DNA of 5,444 nt from an uncultured Arcobacter sp. (GCA_913062735.1 CAJXWI010000209.1:1-5444); one strand, 5' to 3'; positions 1 to 5,444 are shown, counted from the first letter of the stretch. Notes: a model not told the origin generated them from the letters alone. A program made the numbers and translations.

Positions 1-306
1 CAAACCTTCTAACTCTTTTTCATTTTGTGCTACAACAATTTTAGCACAAGGATTCACTTCTAAATTACGTTCTTTACAAAAATCTTTTAAAGCAGCATTT
101 CCTTCTTTTGTAAATTTTGCTTTTAATGAATTCGCTGTATAATAAAAACCCGCATGTAAAACGCCAGAATTTCTTCCACTACCATGTAAAGCTACTTCTT
201 TCTCTTTTTCCAGAACTACTATTGATGCCATAGGAAAACGTTCGGCCAAATTTTTTGCAATATTTAAACCAATAATTCCTGCACCTATTATTATATAATC
301 ATACAT
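1..306 (-). CDS. lhgO: FAD-dependent oxidoreductase, L-2-hydroxyglutarate oxidase (LhgO)-like, N-terminal part (3' end cut by window edge)
   Basis: Only the first 102 codons are visible; the frame stays open to base 1. The protein begins MYDYIIIGAGIIGLNIAKNL, a Rossmann dinucleotide-binding fold with GxGxxG at residues 8-13. The beta strand ending in the acidic residue that binds the FAD ribose follows (VVLEKE, 30-35). Residues 43-55 read SGRNSGVLHAGFY, the 'GRNSGVxHAGxYY' signature of the LhgO/YgaF family in the DAO superfamily. Family members oxidise L-2-hydroxyglutarate to 2-oxoglutarate, passing electrons to the quinone pool at the membrane. The ATG at 306-304 lies 1 nt after the LUD stop codon, with AGGA at 317-314 seven nt upstream, so the gene is probably translationally coupled within the operon. 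The family call is good. Substrate is less certain, since related DAO enzymes use glycerol-3-phosphate or other 2-hydroxyacids, and the C-terminal substrate domain is outside the window. Confidence 0.85.
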   Translation of the reverse strand, partial: MYDYIIIGAGIIGLNIAKNLAERFPMASIVVLEKEKEVALHGSGRNSGVLHAGFYYTANSLKAKFTKEGNAALKDFCKERNLEVNPCAKIVVAQNEKELEGL

Positions 307-307
307 T

Positions 308-904
308 TTAATATCCTAAATCCTCATCAACCAATATCAAAATAATTCTATCTTTTACATCCGCTTTGATATAAGTAAACTTATTTGCAATATTATCTAA
401 ATTATGTCTGGGCTTTTTATTGTTTTTTATTGCAAGATTATTCATTCTATCAATATTTTTAATAGCAGCTATTTCCATTATTCTTTTAAAACCATCTTCT
501 TTTGTATCAACAATTTTATTTTTTCCTACAATTACTAATACATTCACAGGACCAAAAATCATAGCAGCAACTCTGTTTCCAGAACCATCCGCATTGATTA
601 ATTTTCCATCTCTTGATAATGCATTTGTTCCTGTAACAAACATATCAGTAATCATTCCATTTCTTCTTCTAGCAAAGTTTTCATCCATAGAAATTCCAAC
701 TTCGTACTGATTAAATAAAGTAATATCATCTCTTTTAATTAAATCATCTAATAATCCAATATCTTTTACGGAGGTTGAACCGCCAAGTCCAACACTCATA
801 CCCGGTTTAATTAAAGATTTTGAAAGTTCTAAGGCTTCTTTTTTATCTTTTGCACAAAAAACTTTGTACCCTACTTCCTCAAATTTATTAATTAGTTTTT
901 GCAT
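308..904 (-). CDS. LUD-domain protein (LutC/YkgG-like 'lactate utilization protein')
   Basis: This 198-aa soluble protein consists essentially of one LUD domain (PF02589, formerly DUF162), the usual length for stand-alone members. Recognisable family blocks are GLGGSTSVKDIGLLD (39-53), DMFVTGTNALSRDGKLINADGSGNR (87-111), followed by VAAMIFGPVNV (112-122), and VGKNKIV (126-132). It ends DEDLGY, also typical. Related LutC proteins act with LutA and LutB in L-lactate oxidation, but no LutA/LutB partner is visible, so lactate oxidation should not be assumed. Related clostridial-type proteins, as I recall them, carry a cysteine-rich segment after residue ~150; here that stretch has no cysteine, and C17 is the only one in the protein. 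The ATG at 904-902 has AGAGGA about 8 nt upstream and overlaps the permease gene by 17 nt; the LhgO-like gene follows 1 nt after its stop. That packing indicates a shared transcript and a role in using the imported compound. The domain call is firm and the biochemical role unknown. Confidence 0.88.
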   Translation of the reverse strand: MQKLINKFEEVGYKVFCAKDKKEALELSKSLIKPGMSVGLGGSTSVKDIGLLDDLIKRDDITLFNQYEVGISMDENFARRRNGMITDMFVTGTNALSRDGKLINADGSGNRVAAMIFGPVNVLVIVGKNKIVDTKEDGFKRIMEIAAIKNIDRMNNLAIKNNKKPRHNLDNIANKFTYIKADVKDRIILILVDEDLGY

Positions 905-2855
905 ATCTTTTTTCCTCTTTGACCATCATTTTGTGCATAATTAGTGATGCTGCAAAAATTGCGAATCCTAAAATATGCGTATTTTGAACAATCCCAAAAT
1001 AACTCTCCATATCAAAGGCTTTATCTTGTATTAACAGTAATACGGCAGCAAGAGCGTAAACAAATCTTTCTAAAATACTAATTTTTTTATCCCAATAACC
1101 TTCCATTACAATTGAAAAACACATAATACCAAAGAACGCAAAAGAGAATACTTCAAAGCGCTCAAACCATGTACCATTAATTAGAGGTGTAAATGCGAAT
1201 AATAAAGGAATAATATACATTCCTTTTCCTATTTTCCAAGAAACAAGTCCTGTTTTCATTGGAGGTGTTTTTGCAATGGCTGCTGCTGCGAAAGCTGCTA
1301 AACATACAGGCGGTGTTAAGTTAGAATCTTGTGACAACCAAAATATAATAAGGTGGGCTGATAATAAATACATTGCAGCTTCTGGTATTTCAATACCAGC
1401 ATTTACAAGTGCTGCCATTTCAGGACTTAACATTAAACCAACCAAAGCAGGTGCTGATAATACAGATAATACAACATAAGAAGCAGTAACTGGTAATCCC
1501 ATTCCAAGTACCAAAGAAGCAATAGCAATTAATATAATAGCAATTAATAATGAATTACCCGACCATTCCATAATCAACTGTGAGAAAGTAATTCCCACTC
1601 CAGAAATATTAATAATACCAACAATAATACCAACAGCAATTAGTAAAACTCCAGTAACAACCATATTTTGACTACCAAGAGCAAAAGCTTGCATAATTTC
1701 TTTTAAACCCATTCGTTTATTTTTAGTTAAATAAGAAGATAAAACAATAGCAATTATTGCAATACCAGCTGAGTAAGTTGGTGAGAAACCATAAACCAAT
1801 AAACCAACTAGCGTACTTAAAGGAATAATAAAATGAAAACCTTCTCTTAAAATTGGAAGAATTTTTATATTATTATCTTCTCCTTTAACATTGTGCTCTT
1901 TTGCATGAATATTAATATAAAAAGCAATTGATGCAAAATATAAAATAGCAGGCAAAACAGATACAGAAATAATAGTTACAAAAGGAATATGAGTCATTTG
2001 TGCCATAATAAAAGCACCTGCACCCATAATTGGAGGCATAATTTGTCCACCTGTAGATGCTGCTGCTTCAACGGCTGCTGCAAAAGTAGGTTTGAATCCG
2101 GCTTTTTTCATCATAGGAATAGTAATAGAACCCGTTGATACAGTATTAGCAACAGCAGAACCAGAAATTGTACCCATTAAAGCAGATGAAAAAACTGCAA
2201 CATGACCAGTTCCTCCTGTATATTTTCCAGCAACAGCAGAACTTACATCAACAATAAAATCTCCCGCTCCTGATTTTAATAAAAAAGCAGCAAACAAAAT
2301 AAACATAAATACATAAGTAGATGATATTGTTGCAATTGGACCAAATAAACCTTCTGATGTATAATACATTCTATATAAGAATCGCTCAGGACTCATTCCA
2401 GCAAAAGCAAATAAACCATCAATATATTGTCCTAAAAACAATAAATAGGCAATACAGAATAAAATTAATCCAGGAATAATATAACCAGTAGATTTTTTAA
2501 CCAACATTATGGCTAAAACAATAGTTAAAGAAGCAATAAGTAGATCACCCATTCTCATTTGGGCATCAGCATCAGCATACAAACTTTCTTCGTAAAAAAC
2601 CATATAAATAAATGTCACTAAAGATAAAACAGCTAATGTTAGGTTTAAGATAGAAACTTCATTTTCATTTCTATCTTCTTTATCAACTTGACTTGCTTCA
2701 TAGGTTAAAAAACCAAGAGATGCAAGAAGCGCAAAGTGAGCTGAGTTAAACCATAAGTCTGAAATACCACCCCATATATTTATATAAAAGTGAAAAAGTG
2801 AAATAAGAATGGCATAGGAAAAAGTCATTTCCTTAAAATATTTAATTTGTAACAT
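888..2855 (-). CDS. TRAP transporter fused permease (DctQM-type, TAXI class)
   Basis: This 655-aa polytopic inner-membrane protein fuses the small (DctQ-like) and large (DctM-like) TRAP subunits, as usual for TAXI-type systems. It would import a substrate delivered by the binding protein encoded upstream, normally driven by a sodium gradient. Hydrophobic helices run throughout: the N-terminal set at about 10-140, a core DctM block at about 175-560, and extra helices to about 640. Signature stretches are the serine/glycine/alanine loop SGSAVANTVSTGS (231-243), the conserved VEAAASTGGQIMPP (262-275), GMGLPVTASYVVL (451-463) and SNLTPPVCLAAFAAA (511-525). The last is preceded by FWLSQD, a variant of the more common aromatic-plus-LSD form. 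The ATG at 2855-2853 has AAGGA at 2866-2862. The gene follows the binding protein after a hairpin-rich 172-nt spacer and overlaps the LUD gene at its 3' end. Family is certain; the transported compound is not shown by the sequence. Confidence 0.95.
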   Translation of the reverse strand: MLQIKYFKEMTFSYAILISLFHFYINIWGGISDLWFNSAHFALLASLGFLTYEASQVDKEDRNENEVSILNLTLAVLSLVTFIYMVFYEESLYADADAQMRMGDLLIASLTIVLAIMLVKKSTGYIIPGLILFCIAYLLFLGQYIDGLFAFAGMSPERFLYRMYYTSEGLFGPIATISSTYVFMFILFAAFLLKSGAGDFIVDVSSAVAGKYTGGTGHVAVFSSALMGTISGSAVANTVSTGSITIPMMKKAGFKPTFAAAVEAAASTGGQIMPPIMGAGAFIMAQMTHIPFVTIISVSVLPAILYFASIAFYINIHAKEHNVKGEDNNIKILPILREGFHFIIPLSTLVGLLVYGFSPTYSAGIAIIAIVLSSYLTKNKRMGLKEIMQAFALGSQNMVVTGVLLIAVGIIVGIINISGVGITFSQLIMEWSGNSLLIAIILIAIASLVLGMGLPVTASYVVLSVLSAPALVGLMLSPEMAALVNAGIEIPEAAMYLLSAHLIIFWLSQDSNLTPPVCLAAFAAAAIAKTPPMKTGLVSWKIGKGMYIIPLLFAFTPLINGTWFERFEVFSFAFFGIMCFSIVMEGYWDKKISILERFVYALAAVLLLIQDKAFDMESYFGIVQNTHILGFAIFAASLIMHKMMVKEEKRYAKTN

Positions 2856-2882
2856 AATATATCCTTGTCTCTTTTTTTAAGC

Positions 2883-2905
2883 AGCATTAATTCAAAGATA
2901 ATGCT
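2883..2905 (-). repeat. third spacer hairpin, 7-bp stem and 9-nt loop
   Basis: AGCATTA at 2883-2889 is the exact complement of TAATGCT at 2899-2905, with a 9-nt A/T-rich loop. It sits 27 nt upstream of the permease ATG and leaves the AAGGA ribosome binding site unpaired. It is weaker than the two hairpins before it and could be incidental in such AT-rich DNA, but its position as third in the series makes it worth recording. Confidence 0.45.
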
Positions 2906-2941
2906 TATAAAAAAGATGTGCTTTTGAGTGTGTTAAGTAGT

Positions 2942-2984
2942 AAATTATTCAAGAAGAGGACATAATCTTCTTCGTGAATAATTT
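2942..2984 (-). repeat. second spacer hairpin, 16 bp with a 3-nt bulge
   Basis: On the plus strand, AAATTATTC (2942-2950) pairs with GAATAATTT (2976-2984), and the adjacent AAGAAGA (2951-2957) pairs with TCTTCTT (2966-2972). A 3-nt CGT bulge (2973-2975) separates the two stem segments on one side, and the loop is 8 nt (2958-2965). The stem is long enough to form in RNA. There is no U-tract on the downstream side, so it does not look like a simple terminator. It probably acts as a structural or stabilising element, or as a processing site. Confidence 0.65.
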
Positions 2985-2994
2985 CTAAAGTAGT

Positions 2995-3024
2995 AATAAG
3001 AAAAAGCTTTCGCTTTTTCTTATT
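2995..3024 (-). terminator. perfect 13-bp hairpin with GAAA tetraloop after the binding-protein gene
   Basis: On the minus strand the arms are AATAAGAAAAAGC and GCTTTTTCTTATT, perfectly complementary, closing on a GAAA (GNRA-class) loop. The structure begins 3 nt past the binding-protein stop codon. The 3' arm is U-rich, so a shorter AAAAAGC/GCTTTTT hairpin followed by CTTATT could act as a weak intrinsic terminator. No longer U-tract follows. Since the permease gene lies downstream on the same strand without its own visible promoter, partial termination or RNA 3'-end protection is more likely than full termination. Confidence 0.75.
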
Positions 3025-3027
3025 GAA

Positions 3028-4047
3028 TTATTTTGCCATTAAAGAAGCAGGGATTTTGATACCTTGTTCTTTATAGAATTTAGCAGCACCTGGGTGAAGA
3101 GGCATTGGTAAACCAGCAATTGCTTTGCTAATTGACATAGCTTTTGTAGCTTTATGAACAGAATTTAAGAAAGGAAGGTTTTCATAAATAGTTTTTGTTA
3201 ATAAATATACAGTTTCGTCTGGAGTATCTTTTGTAACAACTAATAAGTTAGGTTGTGCAATAGTATTAATATCTTTTGTTTGACCTGGGTAAGTACCAGC
3301 TTTAATAGTAAAAGGAGTCCATACTGGGTATTTTTTCTCAATCATTTTTAAATCACTAGCAGAAAAGTCTAAAACTTTAATTTTGTCATTTCCCATTGAT
3401 GCAAATACATTTGTAACAGCTGAAGTTGGAGGTCCTGAAGGAGTATTCATTCCCTTAACTTTTCCATCTTGTAATGCAGTTGAACTTGGAGTATATCCTA
3501 AGTATTGAACATTCATTTTTGAATAGTCAATTTCTAATGCACTTAAAATAGTTTCAGCTGAAACTCTAGAACCTGATGATCTTCCACCAATTGAGAATCT
3601 TTCACCATAAAGATTTTTTAAATCCATAATATTACCTGTTTTTGCAATATCACTTTTTACAGTAAATTGCTCAACATTTTGCCATAACATAGAAATTGAT
3701 CTTAAGTTCTTTTTTGCTTTACCTTCATACTTAGCAACACCTTGCCAAGCCATTGAACCAAATAAACCTTGTAAAATTGCAAAGTTTACTTCTCCTTTTT
3801 GAAGCATATCTACATTTTCGCCAGATCCTGCAGAAGTAATTGCTGAAAAAGTAGTTTTATATTTTTTAGCCAATTTAATAGAAGCAATAGTTGCAATTCC
3901 AACACCAACTGGGTAATACGTTCCACCTGTACTTGCAGTTGCAATTACATATTTTGTTTCTTTTTTTGCTGCATTTGCAGATGTTAACATCGCAGATGTA
4001 ACTAAAGATGCCATAACTAATTTTTTTAATACTGTTTTTGTAGCCAT
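3028..4047 (-). CDS. TAXI-family TRAP transporter periplasmic solute-binding protein
   Basis: From the chosen start the protein has 339 residues, typical for TAXI (TRAP-associated extracytoplasmic immunogenic) proteins. It would bind a small organic anion in the periplasm and hand it to the fused TRAP permease. Residues 1-26 form a Sec signal peptide: basic start (KTVLKK), hydrophobic core, and an ANA/A cleavage site near residue 26. Family signatures are ATASTGGTYYPVGVGIA (36-52), SAGSGENVDMLQKGEVNFAI (72-91), SIGGRSSGSR (152-161) and LPMPLHPGAAKFYKEQGI (313-330). The ATG at 4047-4045 is preferred over an in-frame ATG at 4095. It has AGGA six nt upstream (4057-4054), it gives a clean signal peptide, and the longer start would lie upstream of the probable -10 element. 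A strong hairpin follows the stop codon. Known TAXI ligands include glutamate and 2-oxoglutarate, which fits the downstream LhgO-like enzyme, but the ligand is not readable from the sequence. Confidence 0.95.
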   Translation of the reverse strand: MATKTVLKKLVMASLVTSAMLTSANAAKKETKYVIATASTGGTYYPVGVGIATIASIKLAKKYKTTFSAITSAGSGENVDMLQKGEVNFAILQGLFGSMAWQGVAKYEGKAKKNLRSISMLWQNVEQFTVKSDIAKTGNIMDLKNLYGERFSIGGRSSGSRVSAETILSALEIDYSKMNVQYLGYTPSSTALQDGKVKGMNTPSGPPTSAVTNVFASMGNDKIKVLDFSASDLKMIEKKYPVWTPFTIKAGTYPGQTKDINTIAQPNLLVVTKDTPDETVYLLTKTIYENLPFLNSVHKATKAMSISKAIAGLPMPLHPGAAKFYKEQGIKIPASLMAK

Positions 4048-4073
4048 TTTTTTTCCTTTAATGTGATAGGAAA

Positions 4074-4082
4074 AGTATAACA
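4074..4082 (-). promoter_or_regulatory. extended -10 promoter of the TRAP operon
   Basis: On the minus strand the element reads TGTTATACT, a TGn extended -10 followed by TATACT (4079-4074). Transcription would start near 4067, giving a leader of about 20 nt before the ATG at 4047. No good -35 hexamer is present at the expected distance (AATTTT there). A T-rich stretch or an activator bound at the repeats at 4093-4120 could compensate, and Campylobacterota sigma-70 promoters often have weak -35 boxes. Confidence 0.65.
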
Positions 4083-4092
4083 CAAAAAGGAA

Positions 4093-4120
4093 CAAAATTG
4101 TTTCAAAATTGTTTCAAATT
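4093..4120 (-). promoter_or_regulatory. tandem 11-bp direct repeats, candidate response-regulator operator
   Basis: The plus strand carries CAAAATTGTTT at 4093-4103 and again, without a gap, at 4104-4114, followed by a partial third copy CAAATT (4115-4120). On the coding strand the unit is AAACAATTTTG. The repeats span roughly -26 to -53 relative to the predicted start, replacing the -35 box. Direct repeats with an 11-bp period next to a weak -35 are the arrangement used by OmpR/PhoB-family activators, and a gene of that family ends 37 bases away. The repeats are directly visible; the identity of the bound protein is inferred. Confidence 0.6.
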
Positions 4121-4156
4121 CATATATTTGCATGATATGCACCATTTTATCGTACT

Positions 4157-4867
4157 TTATTTTATATCAATAATATAACCTAAGCCTTTTTTTGAAACAA
4201 TGAAGTCCTCTTTCGTTATTTTGTCTTTCAATCTTTTAATTACTGTTCTTAAAGTAGCATCAGTAGTTACACCATCTTTCCATACAAAATCTTTTAAATA
4301 TTCTTTTGTTTTTATCTCACTTATATCAGTAAACAAAGCCAATAACAATAAGCTTTCTTTTTTTGATAAAGAAACCATCTTATTTTGAAAGTATAAAGCA
4401 TTGTTCTTACTGTTATAAGAATAATTTTTATTAATAATAAGCAAAGAGTTAGATTTATTTTCTTTTGTTTTATCTTCCAATACTTTTACTTTTACTTTTT
4501 TTAAGATTTCCATGATTTTGTTTACATCCAAAGGTTTTACAAAATATGAAATAACATTCATAGAAATAGATCTAAATAAATATTCTTCATCTTTATGTGC
4601 AGAAACAATAATAAATTTTTGTTCCTCATTTAAAGAAGAGATATCATCAATCATACTCAAGCCGTCCTTATTTGGCATTTTTATATCTGTAATAACCAAA
4701 TCAAATGCTTTATTTTCTTTAAGTGCTTCTTGATACAAATTGTATCCTTCTTGCCCATCCCTAGCAATACTTACTTCATCAAAAAGTGTTTCTAAATAAA
4801 AAGCAAGTATTTCTCTGGCATCTACTTCATCTTCTACTAATAATACCCGTGTACTAAACTCACTCAT
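4157..4867 (-). CDS. OmpR/PhoB-family two-component response regulator
   Basis: This 236-aa protein has a receiver domain (about 5-125), a lysine-rich linker, and a C-terminal winged-helix DNA-binding domain (about 142-236). The receiver is intact: acidic pair E12/D13, phosphorylation site D61 in VITDIKMPNKDG, S89 and K111 followed by P112. The output domain shows SLSKKESLLLLAL (166-178), a recognition-helix region DATLRTVIKRLKDK (203-216) and GLGY (228-231), the usual end of the wing hairpin. The ATG at 4867 overlaps the kinase stop (ATGAGTGA, 8 nt) with AAGGA at 4877-4873, so the pair is translationally coupled and almost certainly a cognate system. Position directly upstream of the TRAP binding-protein gene, with 11-bp repeats in the gap, points to transport control. 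Family is certain, target inferred. Confidence 0.95.
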   Translation of the reverse strand: MSEFSTRVLLVEDEVDAREILAFYLETLFDEVSIARDGQEGYNLYQEALKENKAFDLVITDIKMPNKDGLSMIDDISSLNEEQKFIIVSAHKDEEYLFRSISMNVISYFVKPLDVNKIMEILKKVKVKVLEDKTKENKSNSLLIINKNYSYNSKNNALYFQNKMVSLSKKESLLLLALFTDISEIKTKEYLKDFVWKDGVTTDATLRTVIKRLKDKITKEDFIVSKKGLGYIIDIK

Positions 4868-5444
4868 TTATGTCCTTTTTTTCATCTAAATTCAATGCTA
4901 TAATAAAGTTCACACCCTCTTTTTCATTTCTAGCAGTAATACTGCCTTTCATATTGTTTTCAATAATCGCTTTTGTCATATATAAACCTATTCCCGTACC
5001 TTGTGTTTCAAATTTAGTTGTAAAATACGGTTCAAATATTCTGTCCATAATTTCTTCTTTAATATTTCCACCATTATTATAAATAGAAATAAACAACTTC
5101 TTTTCTACTTTTTTAATATTTATATTAATAAAAGCATCAAAGGTACTTTCTTTTTTTCGTTCAATCAACGCATCTTTTGCATTGTTTAAGATATTAAGTA
5201 AGGCTTGTTTTAGTTCATTTTCATAATTATAAATACGTACAGATTCAAAGTCATGATTAATGTTAATATTTTCATTTTTATATTCATGATTTATCATATA
5301 CAATAAAGAATCCAAACACTCATTAATATAAAAATTGTTTTTATTTTTAGAAGGTTTATAAAAATTTCTAAAATCATCAATAGTTTGAGACATATAATCA
5401 ATGTGGTTATTTGCCCTTAAAATAAATTTATCTAAAGTCTCACT
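4860..5444 (-). CDS. sensor histidine kinase, C-terminal part (5' end cut by window edge)
   Basis: The frame is open to the right edge, giving 194 visible residues beginning SETLDKFILRANNHIDYMSQ. The methionine encoded at 5393-5391 is internal, not a start. The visible part holds the end of the dimerisation helix region, including MSQTIDDFRNFYKPSKNK (18-35), and a full HATPase_c domain. That domain has the N box QALLNILNNAKDAL (80-93), a G1-type segment NNGGNI (123-128), FEPYFTTK (137-144) and the G2 box GTGIGL (149-154). The phosphoacceptor histidine, usually some 50-60 residues before the TIDDFRNF segment in this style of kinase, and any sensor domain lie outside the window, so the signal and location cannot be stated. 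It would phosphorylate D61 of the overlapping response regulator. The G1 box departs from the usual DxGxG pattern, having N where the adenine-contacting D is expected. Confidence 0.93.
   Translation of the reverse strand, partial: SETLDKFILRANNHIDYMSQTIDDFRNFYKPSKNKNNFYINECLDSLLYMINHEYKNENININHDFESVRIYNYENELKQALLNILNNAKDALIERKKESTFDAFININIKKVEKKLFISIYNNGGNIKEEIMDRIFEPYFTTKFETQGTGIGLYMTKAIIENNMKGSITARNEKEGVNFIIALNLDEKKDINE

Larger units (their letters stand above)
2856..3027 (-). other. hairpin-rich intercistronic spacer between binding protein and permease
   Basis: This 172-nt gap has no open reading frame of note. It holds three inverted repeats in a row (2995-3024, 2942-2984 and 2883-2905), then an A-rich stretch and the permease ribosome binding site AAGGA at 2866-2862. 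I see no convincing new promoter in it. The likely function is post-transcriptional: stabilising the 3' end of the abundant binding-protein message, and reducing readthrough into the permease gene. Such an arrangement is common between binding-protein and permease genes. The structures are directly visible; the function is inferred. Confidence 0.7.

Noticed and set aside
420..710. Plus-strand open frame of 96 codons
   Set aside because: It lies wholly antisense to the LUD gene, whose family motifs are clear; the frame encodes low-complexity I/F/L-rich sequence typical of an antisense shadow.
308..904. Lactate utilisation operon (LutABC) reading of the LUD gene
   Set aside because: No LutA (cysteine-rich) or LutB (iron-sulfur) gene is present in the window; the neighbours are TRAP transport and an LhgO-like gene, so a lactate role would rest on the domain name alone.
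1276..1479. Plus-strand open frame of 67 codons
   Set aside because: It is antisense to the most conserved part of the TRAP permease, including the TPPV loop, and has no ribosome binding site or recognisable domain.
4093..4114. CRISPR-like or satellite repeat
   Set aside because: Only two short gapless copies are present without spacers, and their place at the promoter fits an operator better.
4120..4156. Intrinsic terminator after the response regulator gene
   Set aside because: Only the short 5-bp palindrome is present, with no GC-rich stem and no U-tract, so readthrough into the transporter genes is possible.
4200..5189. Several plus-strand open frames of 62-73 codons opposite the regulator and kinase
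   Set aside because: All are antisense to well-identified two-component genes, are rich in F, I, S and K as expected of AT-rich complements, and show no family motif.
5391..5393. Kinase start at the ATG at 5393
   Set aside because: The frame stays open to the window edge, and the residues before the Met continue the dimerisation helix typical of histidine kinases, so this Met is internal.

Overview
The window is strongly AT-rich, and every convincing gene lies on the minus strand, so the functional order runs from high to low coordinates. The base composition, the AGGA-type ribosome binding sites, the tight gene packing and the protein styles suggest a Campylobacterota genome, most likely an Arcobacter-group organism. 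The style of the sensor kinase, with 'MSxTIDDFRNF' followed by 'KP', and the winged-helix response regulator fit this. The assignment is recognition from memory and was not tested by a search.

Layout in transcription order: (1) 5444-4860, the C-terminal part of a sensor histidine kinase cut by the window edge. (2) 4867-4157, an OmpR/PhoB-type response regulator overlapping the kinase gene by 8 nt. (3) 4156-4048, a 109-nt regulatory gap with an extended -10 promoter and two tandem 11-bp repeats just upstream of it. (4) 4047-3028, a TAXI-family TRAP periplasmic solute-binding protein. (5) 3027-2856, a 172-nt spacer with three successive hairpins, the first a perfect 13-bp stem with a GAAA loop. 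(6) 2855-888, the fused (DctQM-type) TRAP membrane permease. (7) 904-308, a LUD-domain (LutC/YkgG-like) protein overlapping the permease by 17 nt. (8) 306-1, the N-terminal third of an FAD-dependent oxidoreductase resembling L-2-hydroxyglutarate oxidase LhgO, starting 1 nt after the LUD stop codon.

Read together, this looks like a self-contained sense-import-oxidise module. A two-component system would control a sodium-type TRAP importer for an organic anion, and the imported compound would be oxidised by the LhgO-like flavoenzyme, with the LUD protein in an unassigned helper role. The LhgO-like gene suggests a 2-hydroxyacid or C5-dicarboxylate substrate (L-2-hydroxyglutarate, 2-oxoglutarate or relatives). 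This is inferred from gene context, because the transporter sequence alone does not reveal its ligand. The most testable regulatory idea is that the adjacent response regulator binds the 11-bp-period repeats that occupy the -35 region of the binding-protein promoter. The hairpin spacer probably sets the expression ratio between binding protein and permease. I saw no tRNA, rRNA, CRISPR array, insertion sequence or other mobile element.
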